From M3007 sp964589365 (GTDB lineage: Bacteria; Bacteroidota; Bacteroidia; Chitinophagales; Saprospiraceae): a stretch of 64,000 bases of DNA. The notes below the pieces were generated by a model. That model was not told where the DNA came from, searched no databases, and saw only the letters and a list, made by a program, of their open reading frames with translations. Made by a program: the position numbers and the translations under genes. This document shows positions 1 through 7,893 of the stretch, in pieces. Each line of letters begins with the position of its first letter. Positions within the stretch are counted from its first letter, which is position 1. The DNA lies in assembly GCA_964589365.1 (NCBI GenBank), contig CAZPTQ010000002.1:4959-68958 (forward strand), written 5' to 3'.

Positions 1-2637
1 ACCCTCATCGCTGAAATCCCCTGCTTTGATTCGCACTTTGTAATCGCCAGGCATGGCCAAACGACCAATAAAGCCCGCGTACACACCAAATTCTCCCTGT
101 ACCAAAACACCCTTGGCCGCTTTGGGCGGTGCCAAACGCATGTCCCAGCGCACGAAATTGATTCCCTTTCGTTTGGTGCCAGGCATAGAGGCAATTACTT
201 TGCCGGAAGCATCAATGATTTCCACGGTCACGTCGCCCGTATTGAGGCGCTCCTTCAGGTAATACTGAACGGTGGCAATTTCTGGCGCATTGGGTCCGCC
301 ATAGGAATCAGTACTAGGGAAAGAGGAGCCGTAGTGCCCACTTGATACAGCGGTGGGGCGGGTAGGCAACAAAGCCGCGTCCTTTTGCAAAACATCTGCC
401 TTTAGTTGGCGAAGTGGCGAAATATCGTCTATAATAAAAATGCCACGTCCGTGTGTGCCCAGCACCAAATCATTTGTTTTTGCTTGAATCACAATGTCGC
501 GCACAGCCACATATTCGGGCAATCTGGACTTGTAAAGCACCCAACTTTGTCCTCCATCTGTGCTGATGTACAGCCCGAACTCCGTTCCAAGGAAAAGCAA
601 TTCGCGATTTTCGATGTCCTCCACAATGACGTGGGCGTAACCCTGCAGCACTTTGTCCGTGCTGATATTCACCCAGGTTTTGCCGCTGTCGGAAGACTTT
701 GCTGCGTATGTTTTCATATCTCCGTAAGCGTGGTTGTCAAATGTTGCATACACCACATTTCGGTCAAAACGGCTGGGCGTCACGCGGCTCACCCAGGTGC
801 CTGCCGGCACGTCGGGAATATTTTTTGAAATGAGTTCCCAGTTTTTTCCGCCGTCGCGGGTCACTTGAATGTTGCCGTCGTCCGTGCCTATAAAAATCAA
901 GTTTTCATCGAGGGCTGAGGGGCCGATGGTGAAGATGGTGCAATGGTTTTCGGCGGAAGTATTGTCCACCGTCACGCCGCCGCTTTCGGCTTGACGTTGT
1001 TTTTCCTTGTTATTGGTGGTCAAATCGGGTGAAATACGCTGCCAACTGTGTCCACGATCATTGGTTTTGAAAAGGAACTGTGCGCCGATGTAGAGGGTGC
1101 TGGGGTTTACAGAGCCTTTCACGAGCGGGGTGTTCCAGTTCCAGCGATGCTGTTCTTCATCTTTTTGAGCTTGAGGTTTAATAAATTGCGACTGGTTGGT
1201 GCGGAGGTTGTTTTTGGTCACTTCCCCGCCTTGGCTTTCACAGAAAATGATATTGGGATCTGAGGCATCTGGCTGTACCCAAAAACCATCTCCACCGCCG
1301 ACGCTTTCCCAGTCTCGATTTTCTATTCCGCCTTTGCTTTGAGAAGGTCCACGCCAGGAACCATTGTCCTGCAATCCACCATAGACGTTGTAAGGCGTTT
1401 GATCGTCAATTTGAACATGATAAAACTGCGACACCGGCAAGGTGTTGAGGTGTGTCCAGGTTACCCCTTGATCCAGGCTCATATACACGCCGCCATCTGT
1501 GCCGAGGTACATTTGATTGGTGCTGTTGGGGTTGATCCAAAGCGCATGATGATCCGAGTGAACCCAACCACCAGCATTGGAGGCATCGCTGAAAGAATGA
1601 CCGCCATCTACACTCGTAGAAAACGAAAAGGCTGGACGGTATACGCGCTTGGGGTCTTTGGGGTCCACCACCAAGGTGCTGAAATAGAAAGGGCGAGCCG
1701 TCACGTTGGTATTTGCACTTTGGTATTTCCAGGATTCGCCGCCATCAGCAGAAATAAGCAGGCTGGTTTTTTCGCTTTCCACTATGGCCAGCATATTATC
1801 GGGAGCGCTGGGTGCGAGCGCAATGGCGATGCGTCCAAACTCGCCCGTGGGGAGTCCGTTGGTGATTTTGCGCCAATTTTTGCCGCCATCAGTGCTTTTG
1901 TAAAGGGCGCTGCCGGGGCCGCCGGAAATAAAGGAGTATGGGCTTCTGCGGAATTGCCACATGGAGGCAAGCAAAACATCGGGGTTTCCAGGGTCCATGA
2001 TGATGTCAGCGCAACCCGTTTTTTCGTCGGTGTAAAGAATCTTTTCCCAAGTCTTCCCACCGTCGGTGGTTTTGTAAAGGCCACGGTCGGGGCTGTCGCT
2101 CCAAAGTTTGCCAGGCACGGCTACATAGAGTGTGTTGGCATCGGTGGGATGGAGAATTATTTTGGAAATGTGCTCTGAATTTTCGAGGCCCACACGGGTC
2201 CAGTTTCGGCCAGCGTCGGTGGTTTTGTAGAGGCCAAGGCCAATGGCGACGCTGTTGCGCATATTGCTCTCGCCCGTTCCGACCCACACGGTTTCAGGCT
2301 TGTTTTGATCAACGGCGAGGCAGCCGATGCTCTGCGGGTATTTTTCAAAAACAGGCTCGAAAGTGAACCCTGCCGTGGTGGATTTCCAAACGCCACCGCC
2401 CGCCGTGCCAACGTATATTGTTTTTGGGCTGTTGTTTACACCCTCTATCGCAGTAATGCGCCCACCCATAACGGCAGGCCCAATGCTCCGTGCTTCTACC
2501 GCGCCAAAAGTGGAAGATGTAAGTTTGGTTTGCGCATTTGCTTTGATTGGAAGAAAACTCGCCGCCGCCCATACCGCTGAAAAAACTATGGCGCGTGAAA
2601 AAACTTTGGCGGATAAAAAGTGAAGTAATTGTTTCAT
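1..2637 (-). CDS. VPS10/sortilin-like BNR-repeat secreted protein (3' end outside window)
   Basis: The frame is open from an ATG at 2637 to the window edge (879 codons, no stop). A signal peptide of about 32 residues ends near 'IKANAQ'. Then come many BNR/Asp-box repeats, such as 'GGGVWKSTTAG', 'LYKTTDGGKTWEK' and 'ALYKSTDGGKNWRK', and the motif 'GGLQDNGSW' near residue 420, typical of the Bacteroidota 'glycosyl hydrolase, VPS10 domain' family. These fold as beta-propellers in the periplasm or at the surface; true glycosidase activity is not established. The last visible residues ('MPGDYKVRIKAG') look like the beta-sandwich near the C terminus, so perhaps 100-200 residues are missing. Whether a type IX sorting tail follows cannot be seen. 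Confidence 0.85.
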   Translation of the reverse strand, partial: MKQLLHFLSAKVFSRAIVFSAVWAAASFLPIKANAQTKLTSSTFGAVEARSIGPAVMGGRITAIEGVNNSPKTIYVGTAGGGVWKSTTAGFTFEPVFEKYPQSIGCLAVDQNKPETVWVGTGESNMRNSVAIGLGLYKTTDAGRNWTRVGLENSEHISKIILHPTDANTLYVAVPGKLWSDSPDRGLYKTTDGGKTWEKILYTDEKTGCADIIMDPGNPDVLLASMWQFRRSPYSFISGGPGSALYKSTDGGKNWRKITNGLPTGEFGRIAIALAPSAPDNMLAIVESEKTSLLISADGGESWKYQSANTNVTARPFYFSTLVVDPKDPKRVYRPAFSFSTSVDGGHSFSDASNAGGWVHSDHHALWINPNSTNQMYLGTDGGVYMSLDQGVTWTHLNTLPVSQFYHVQIDDQTPYNVYGGLQDNGSWRGPSQSKGGIENRDWESVGGGDGFWVQPDASDPNIIFCESQGGEVTKNNLRTNQSQFIKPQAQKDEEQHRWNWNTPLVKGSVNPSTLYIGAQFLFKTNDRGHSWQRISPDLTTNNKEKQRQAESGGVTVDNTSAENHCTIFTIGPSALDENLIFIGTDDGNIQVTRDGGKNWELISKNIPDVPAGTWVSRVTPSRFDRNVVYATFDNHAYGDMKTYAAKSSDSGKTWVNISTDKVLQGYAHVIVEDIENRELLFLGTEFGLYISTDGGQSWVLYKSRLPEYVAVRDIVIQAKTNDLVLGTHGRGIFIIDDISPLRQLKADVLQKDAALLPTRPTAVSSGHYGSSFPSTDSYGGPNAPEIATVQYYLKERLNTGDVTVEIIDASGKVIASMPGTKRKGINFVRWDMRLAPPKAAKGVLVQGEFGVYAGFIGRLAMPGDYKVRIKAGDFSDEG

Positions 2638-2658
2638 TTTTAACGACTTGAATTTGCA

Positions 2659-2739
2659 TGAAAAAACCGCAGAATAGCGGGGAAGCTGATAAATAATTCT
2701 CTAAAGAATCTTTTCTGCGTCCCCGCCTTCCTGCGGTTT
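2659..2739 (-). terminator. Intrinsic terminator downstream of the LolA-like gene
   Basis: Two 20-nt arms, 2720-2739 and 2664-2683, are complementary at 17 positions. On the minus strand they are followed by a run of six T. The loop is long (36 nt). The hairpin sits between two minus-strand genes and should separate their transcripts. Confidence 0.6.
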
Positions 2740-2762
2740 AAATTATTTGTGCGTGCTAAAAC

Positions 2763-3488
2763 TTATTTTGTTGGCATATTAAAAAGCTTCGTGTCTATCA
2801 TAGGGTTCACCATAATAGAGGTTATGGTAACAGTCGAACCACCCATCATAGGGTCAGCCTGTTGGATGGTGAAAGGAAAAACCAAGCCATCCTGAGTTTT
2901 AAAATTAGAATAGAGTGTTGCCGTTTCGGATTCTTTTCCGTCCACTTCTTCTACGCGGATGTTCTTGATTTCGTAGTAGGTAGCGGGATCAAAGAAAGAG
3001 TACTCAGAGCGCTTTTCTCCTTTGTTGATTTTGATTTTAATGGCCTCAGTTCCGTCCACATCTTCCATGCCTACATACTCGATGGTGTAACCTTTTGCTT
3101 TGTACCCGACGAGCGAACCGTCCACATCCGTCATGTCTTTCATAGCCTTTACCTGGTCAGATGTAATAGGCTCTGGATCCATTTTATTCGCGAAGGGGTT
3201 GGTAGACCAGCCTCCGTCGCCGTGTAGGACCGTGGTTTGAGTCATGCCCATTACCGATACATCCATACGTAGCGATTTGTCGCGTACAGCCAGCATGCTC
3301 ATCATAATAGACATTCCAGGAGCGCCGTCGGCGGCGATTTTGGCTTCGGATTTCACTGCTTCGACGCCAGCCCATTTGTCGCCGCCGATTGCGGCAATGT
3401 GTTTGGCTACGATTTCTTCTACGTTTTGAGCTTGTGCAAATCCCGTGAAAAAGAGGAGGAATGCTGCAAAAAAGAGCGTTTTTTTCAT
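2763..3488 (-). CDS. Exported LolA-like outer-membrane lipoprotein-sorting family protein
   Basis: This 241-residue protein has a signal peptide ending at 'GFAQAQ', then the opening 'VEEIVAKHIAAIGGDKWAGVEAV' region typical of Bacteroidota proteins with a LolA/LppX-like half-barrel. The rest is beta-rich, with repeated 'I.I..G...SEYSFFD..TYYEI' strands. I chose the ATG at 3488, directly before the hydrophobic signal sequence, over an in-frame start 45 nt upstream. It is probably periplasmic and binds a lipid or lipoprotein, but the ligand is unknown. The lipoprotein at 24979-25728 begins with the same 'MGG..AW' style of motif, so the two may be distant relatives. Confidence 0.7.
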   Translation of the reverse strand: MKKTLFFAAFLLFFTGFAQAQNVEEIVAKHIAAIGGDKWAGVEAVKSEAKIAADGAPGMSIMMSMLAVRDKSLRMDVSVMGMTQTTVLHGDGGWSTNPFANKMDPEPITSDQVKAMKDMTDVDGSLVGYKAKGYTIEYVGMEDVDGTEAIKIKINKGEKRSEYSFFDPATYYEIKNIRVEEVDGKESETATLYSNFKTQDGLVFPFTIQQADPMMGGSTVTITSIMVNPMIDTKLFNMPTK

Positions 3489-3800
3489 TGTTGTTAAATT
3501 GATTTGGAAATGTTTTATGCCAGAGAATGACAAGTTTTCTGCTACAAAGGAACGAAGAGAACCATTCAGCCGTAAATTTTTTTAGATAAGTATTCGTAGT
3601 CGAGGGACAAATGAGTGAATTTTTGAGCACGGACTGTTCCAAATAGCCAATATGTTTTCCATTTGGAAACGGTAAACGCCGCATCGTTTCAATTAGCGGC
3701 TCCAAAACCTCGCTTTTTCCCAACTTTACACTTAAAAGAGTGTTCCAATCTCGATTTTTCTTCCCTTGCCCTTGAGGTTTTCTTAGGTTTGCCCCTCACC
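3489..3800. other. Divergent intergenic region, no gene seen
   Basis: This 312-nt region separates the LolA-like gene (minus) from the polyprenyl synthase gene (plus). No convincing ORF is present. A TAnnTTTG motif at 3784-3791 lies only 9 nt before the ATG at 3801, so the plus-strand transcript could be nearly leaderless; no good -33 element is seen. Confidence 0.5.
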
Positions 3801-4772
3801 ATGTCTTTAGACACAATCAAACATCCAATCGCTGCCGAGCTCGACACATTCGAGCTGCGCTTCCGCGATGCTATGCGAAGCAAAGTCCCTTTATTGGATA
3901 AAATCACCTGGTATATCGTGCAACGCAAGGGCAAGCAAGTACGGCCCATGCTCGTGCTGCTCAGCGCGCGACTCTTTGGACCGATCATCGAGCCAAGCTA
4001 CACGGCAGCTTCGATGGTGGAACTCCTGCATACGGCTACGCTTGTGCACGACGATGTGGTGGACGATGCGAACGAGCGCCGGGGCTTTTTTTCCATCAAC
4101 GCCCTTTGGAAAAACAAAATAGCCGTGCTCGTTGGTGATTTCTTACTGTCACAAGGTTTGATGTTATCCGTTAAAAACCAACAGTTTGTAATGTTGGAAC
4201 TAGTGAGCAGAGCGGTAAAAGAAATGGCCGAAGGCGAACTCATGCAAATGGAAAAAGCCCGCCGATTAGACATCAAAGAGGAAGTTTATTTTGAAATTAT
4301 TCGACAAAAAACGGCCTCGCTTATCGCAGCGGCTTGTTGTGCTGGAGCGGTAAGTACGGCCCCAGGGAACGACGAAATCCGCCAGCGCATGTGGCTTTTC
4401 GGAGAAAAAACGGGCATGGCATTCCAAATCCGCGACGACCTTTTTGACTTTGGTGACGACGATGTGGGCAAACCCCTCGGCATTGACATCAAAGAAAAAA
4501 AAATGACCCTGCCGCTCATTTATGCCCTCAACCAAGCTGAGCGCAGCGAACGCCGCCGGATCATCAATATCGTCAAAAACGAGAGCCACAAACCCGAAAA
4601 AGTGGACGAGGTGATCCAATTCGTGCGCCAAAGCGGCGGCCTGGATTATGCCCGCGAAGCCATGTACCGCTATCGGCAGGAGGCGTTTGACTTGCTGGAT
4701 GCTGCGCCTGAAAGCCCGGCGCGGCAGTCGTTGAGGGATTTGTTGGTGTTTGTGACAGAGCGGAAGCGGTAA
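3801..4772 (+). CDS. ispB: Polyprenyl diphosphate synthase (IspB-like)
   Basis: This 323-residue trans-isoprenyl diphosphate synthase condenses isopentenyl diphosphate onto an allylic primer to make the long isoprenoid tail of menaquinone. The substrate-binding 'KGKQVRP' is at residues 43-49, the first Asp-rich motif 'HDDVVDD' at 83-89 and the second 'DDLFDFGDD' at 212-220. Length is normal for the family. The frame extends 46 codons upstream, but the ATG at 3801 matches the usual N terminus ('MSLDTIKHPIAAEL'). Chain length cannot be read from sequence by eye: octaprenyl or heptaprenyl are both possible, so the symbol is by family. It stands alone between minus-strand genes. Confidence 0.9.
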   Translation: MSLDTIKHPIAAELDTFELRFRDAMRSKVPLLDKITWYIVQRKGKQVRPMLVLLSARLFGPIIEPSYTAASMVELLHTATLVHDDVVDDANERRGFFSINALWKNKIAVLVGDFLLSQGLMLSVKNQQFVMLELVSRAVKEMAEGELMQMEKARRLDIKEEVYFEIIRQKTASLIAAACCAGAVSTAPGNDEIRQRMWLFGEKTGMAFQIRDDLFDFGDDDVGKPLGIDIKEKKMTLPLIYALNQAERSERRRIINIVKNESHKPEKVDEVIQFVRQSGGLDYAREAMYRYRQEAFDLLDAAPESPARQSLRDLLVFVTERKR

Positions 4773-4787
4773 GGCGGGTTTTATATT

Positions 4788-5084
4788 TCACTTTTGATTT
4801 TTCATTGCCTTCCCCTCTTTTGGCATCATCTTGTCAAATGGATTGCCCTTCCATTTATTGTCGTCTGAAGAGCGCTTATAGTCTTTATCAAGTAGTTGAC
4901 AGCCCCAACGGCTATTATCCCAATGATACACCAGGCCAGGATATTGCCCATATAAAGTATTGCATTCCAGACATTTTTGGTCGCCATGCTCCTCGAAACC
5001 TGCATTTCGGAGGAGATTTTGAGCCTTGGAAGAATAGGCGGCATAAATAAAAAGCAGACCAAGAAAGTAAGGGTAGCTGTTCAT
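4788..5084 (-). pseudogene. Truncated N terminus of an exported 'N.GFEE' protein
   Basis: The ORF encodes 98 residues: a signal peptide ('YSSKAQ') followed by 'NLLRNAGFEE', 'YHWDN..WGCQL' and 'PFDKMMPKEGKAM', then a stop. This opening is characteristic of long Bacteroidota secreted or OmpA-type proteins that begin with a jelly-roll 'N..FE' domain of roughly 150-200 residues. Here the domain is cut in the middle and nothing recognisable follows, so I call it a 3'-truncated remnant. A complete domain of similar type is at 58072-58653. A genuine short protein is possible but less likely. Start is the ATG before the hydrophobic segment. Confidence 0.55.
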
Positions 5085-5143
5085 GCAATAAGATTGTTTG
5101 GAATCAAAACGCATGAATTGGGAAAGACGTATGGATAGGGGAG

Positions 5144-5282
5144 GAACACGGATGACGCAGATTAGACACGGATTTGCACGGATTTTTCAAATAACCATTT
5201 ATCCGTGCAAATCCGTGTCTAATCCGTGCAATCCGTGTTCCCATTCTGCCGGCAGTGTCTAATCCGTGCAATCCGTGTTCCC
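5144..5282. repeat. Inverted and direct 'CACGGATT' repeat cluster
   Basis: Left arm 5144-5182 and right arm 5202-5240 form an imperfect inverted repeat of about 39 bp built from the unit 'CACGGATT'/'AATCCGTG'. The distal 27 bp of the right arm (5216-5242) is repeated exactly at 5256-5282. The cluster abuts the stop codon of the aldose epimerase gene and follows the truncated gene, so it may act as a terminator or be a short repeat element. Confidence 0.8.
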
Positions 5283-5283
5283 C

Positions 5284-6216
5284 TCATGCCGTATGATACT
5301 CGAAACTGATCTTGCCCCCCCATTTTTTGTCCGGCGCAAGACTCACCAAGCCTTGTTTGTTGTTGAACGCATCCACATTGCAGCTCATCGGCTCCAGCGC
5401 GACGCTTTCGCGGTGAGGCGGAGTAAATACCTGGAAGAATGGAAATTGAGCAATGGGTGCTTTCATCGTAAGATACCGGCCATTTCCTTCGAGCATCAAC
5501 GGGTAGCTCCCCCTGGTTTTGGAGCTTTGGAAACAGTTGTCCAAAATAGTGTCTTCGATAAAGCTGAGTTTTTGGAAATCCTTGAACTGCGCCCGCCCGC
5601 CCGTTGGGATCATTCGCTTGTTAATGGTTATTTTTTCGCAAGGTGGTATCCGAAGCCCATGACCATTCGCCCCTTCCATGAGCCGAAAATAGGGGTGCCA
5701 GCCAAAGCCGAAAGGAATCAGGGAGTGATGCAAATTTTCAACTTCTACCTGCACTTCGAATTTGCCCGTATCGTGTATGGAAAACTCAATTTCGAGTGAA
5801 AAAGGGAATGGATAATGGGGCCGATCGCCCAAATAATCGAAGAAACACCGTATGCTCGCAAAGTTTTTTGCCAGAAAAACATACTCCACTTCAAATGCTT
5901 CCGCTCGCACAAAACCATGTATCGCATTCCCCGTGGCAGCATTGTTGAGGGGAAATTGATATTCTTTGCCCAGCCATCTGTACTTACCCTCGTCCAAGCG
6001 ATTGGGAAACGGAAACAGGATGCTGCTTTTGCCCCATTTACCTGCCTCCAATTCTTGTGGGGTAGCATATCCGTCTAAAATGCTTTGGTTCGCAAACTGA
6101 ATATCCAGCACATTTGCGCCCACGGCGGGCACTATGCTAAAACCGTTGCCTGTCAAGGGGTTGCGCAATTCATAGCACGTATTTTTGCCGAATGGGGTTT
6201 TGGTTAGTTCATACAT
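5284..6216 (-). CDS. Aldose 1-epimerase (galactose mutarotase) family
   Basis: This 310-residue protein interconverts alpha and beta anomers of aldoses. Family hallmarks are 'AIHGFVR' with the catalytic-type His100, 'FGWHPYF' at 171-177 (second conserved His174), and the C-terminal 'ALEPMSCNVDAF' with Glu275 as the likely general base. There is no signal peptide, so it is cytoplasmic. The ATG at 6216 ('MYELTKT') fits the family start; an in-frame start 42 nt upstream would add a non-conserved tail. It stands alone, so the physiological sugar cannot be inferred from context. Confidence 0.88.
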   Translation of the reverse strand: MYELTKTPFGKNTCYELRNPLTGNGFSIVPAVGANVLDIQFANQSILDGYATPQELEAGKWGKSSILFPFPNRLDEGKYRWLGKEYQFPLNNAATGNAIHGFVRAEAFEVEYVFLAKNFASIRCFFDYLGDRPHYPFPFSLEIEFSIHDTGKFEVQVEVENLHHSLIPFGFGWHPYFRLMEGANGHGLRIPPCEKITINKRMIPTGGRAQFKDFQKLSFIEDTILDNCFQSSKTRGSYPLMLEGNGRYLTMKAPIAQFPFFQVFTPPHRESVALEPMSCNVDAFNNKQGLVSLAPDKKWGGKISFEYHTA

Positions 6217-6324
6217 AGGAAAGAGGGTGTTATGTTCGACGTAAATGTATAAATTCACAAAATATCTTCTGGAAAGAAACCCTCTTGCCCGCGCGTTGTT
6301 TCACCGTTTTTTGATCGTGACAAT

Positions 6325-7002
6325 ATGAAAATGAAAGGAATAATTGCACTAAGTCTGCTCGCGCTTGGCCTTTTTGCCTGCCAATCAGACGCGCCTAAAA
6401 ATGCCCCCAATGCGGCCATTCAAAGCCCAGGCCAAGCAGCGCCCCTTGAAAAAAAGAACATTGTCTTTTTCGGCAACAGCCTTACGGCAGCTTACCAGTT
6501 ATCCCCTGAACAGGGCTTTACAGCATTGATTCAGTTGAAAATTGACTCGCTCGGCCTGCCTTATACCTGTGTGAATGCAGGTTTAAGTGGCGAGACGACC
6601 GCTGATGGCGTCAATCGTATTGAATGGGTGTTGCAACAACACGTTGATATTTTTGTGTTAGAATTGGGCGCCAACGATATGTTGCGCGGTCTGCCTATCA
6701 CGGAGTCAAAAAAGAATCTGCAAGCAATGCTCGACAAGGTGAAGGCCAAATACCCTGCTTGCAAATTAGTGGTAGCAGGTATGCTCGCCCCACCCAACCT
6801 CGGAGCTGTGTACACCGATGCTTTCCGAGATATGTACCCCGCTTTGGCGAAGCGCAACAACGCTGTGCTGATCCCGTTTCTGCTGGAGAACGTAGGCGGC
6901 GTGCCCGATCTCAATTTGCCAGATGGCATACACCCTAATTCAGAGGGACAAAAAATTGTGGCAGAAACTGTTTGGAAGGTGCTGAAACCGATGTTGAAAT
7001 AA
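6325..7002 (+). CDS. SGNH/GDSL-type arylesterase lipoprotein (TesA-like)
   Basis: This 225-residue hydrolase carries a lipoprotein signal ending in 'LFAC' (Cys19), so it is probably lipid-anchored in the periplasm or outer membrane. SGNH blocks are clear: 'FFGNSLT' with nucleophile Ser52 (Asn in place of the usual Asp of GDSL, common in this subfamily), 'AGLSGET' (block II Gly), 'ELGANDML' with Asn116, and 'DGIHPN' with Asp200 and His203. It likely hydrolyses short acyl esters or thioesters; the natural substrate is unknown. The neighbours on both sides are on the opposite strand, so it is monocistronic. Confidence 0.88.
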   Translation: MKMKGIIALSLLALGLFACQSDAPKNAPNAAIQSPGQAAPLEKKNIVFFGNSLTAAYQLSPEQGFTALIQLKIDSLGLPYTCVNAGLSGETTADGVNRIEWVLQQHVDIFVLELGANDMLRGLPITESKKNLQAMLDKVKAKYPACKLVVAGMLAPPNLGAVYTDAFRDMYPALAKRNNAVLIPFLLENVGGVPDLNLPDGIHPNSEGQKIVAETVWKVLKPMLK

Positions 7003-7071
7003 TGTTTAATGTTGAAAAATCTGTGCGACCGAGCATTGGCACAGGTTTTTGAACATTGACCACATTTTACT

Positions 7072-7500
7072 TTACCACTTCTCCAAACGTACCGAAATAG
7101 TCATCCCAGATTGATACAGATCAAAAGCCGCTTCCGCCCATTTCGGTGCCCTAAAACGTGGCCGAGCATTATTGGAAAAACCATACGGCTCGTTTGGGAT
7201 GCCCGCCCAATTAGTGTCCAACTGACCATTGCCATTCAGGTCATGGAAACAGCTTAGCGCGTATTTGCCAGGAGGCAAATTGCCCAGCGATAATTTCATC
7301 GGGCCTGTTTGGGTGATCGGCGTGATTTTTTTGCTGAAAACCTTGTCAACTTTCAAAAAAGCATCTGAACGGTTATAAACGGCCACATACAAACGGCCCT
7401 TTGCCTCGCGGATATTGCTAAATTCGACCCACAGCTCAGGTTCAAAAAACGAAGGAAAAAACAAAAAAAGGAGAAGCATATATCTTTGAATTTGAGGCAT
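7072..7500 (-). CDS. Exported DUF2141 domain protein
   Basis: This 142-residue protein has an N-terminal hydrophobic signal ('RYMLLLFLFFPSFF') followed by the DUF2141 pattern: 'GRLYVAVYNRSDAFL', 'GNLPPGKYALSCFHDLNGNGQLD', 'GIPNEPYGFSNNA' and 'PKWAEAAF'. The family is a small beta-sandwich of unknown function common in Bacteroidota and Proteobacteria. I prefer the ATG at 7500, ten codons inside the longest frame, because it sits right before the signal sequence. It is monocistronic and convergent with the SGNH esterase gene. Confidence 0.85.
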   Translation of the reverse strand: MPQIQRYMLLLFLFFPSFFEPELWVEFSNIREAKGRLYVAVYNRSDAFLKVDKVFSKKITPITQTGPMKLSLGNLPPGKYALSCFHDLNGNGQLDTNWAGIPNEPYGFSNNARPRFRAPKWAEAAFDLYQSGMTISVRLEKW

Positions 7501-7893
7501 CAAACGTGGTTTAAAACTTATGGTTGCCAAATCTGGTTATAATAAATCAATGTGGATGGGATGACTTGAAAAGTTCAGGTTCCGAAAAATCGAACACCCG
7601 GCAGCACCAAAAATTTAATTCTGTAACAGGCTTCAACATTTCGAATTTCCCAAACATTGCCCGCGCTTCGCCTATTATTAACAAATACTTGTCGGCAAGT
7701 GCTTTTTTTTGTGCGAGATAAAAGCCTACTTTTGCGACCCGTTTGGGCGAAAGCCATTTTTTCTTAAAAATTTGGTCAATTTGGCAATTTTTCGATAAAA
7801 ATTTTTTGTTCGAGCCAAAATATAGCCAACTCCCAAACATCATTTTTAAAAACCTCGATATTCAAATCGCCATCGCTCACCAATTAGTTTTCC
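7501..7893. other. Intergenic region upstream of typA
   Basis: About 390 nt without a credible gene; the frames present are short, with no family resemblance. It holds the promoter-like motif listed at 7727-7735 and an A/T-rich leader of about 160 nt before typA. Confidence 0.5.
7727..7735 (+). promoter_or_regulatory. Bacteroidota -7 element upstream of typA
   Basis: The sequence TACTTTTGC matches the TAnnTTTGC consensus. Upstream lies a T-run rather than a clean TTG at the expected 19-21 nt spacing, so this is a partial match. It would give typA a leader of roughly 150 nt. Confidence 0.4.

Noticed and set aside
406..2623. Several plus-strand ORFs of 70-279 residues
   Set aside because: They are shadows of the minus-strand BNR-repeat gene, whose translation is clearly protein-like throughout.
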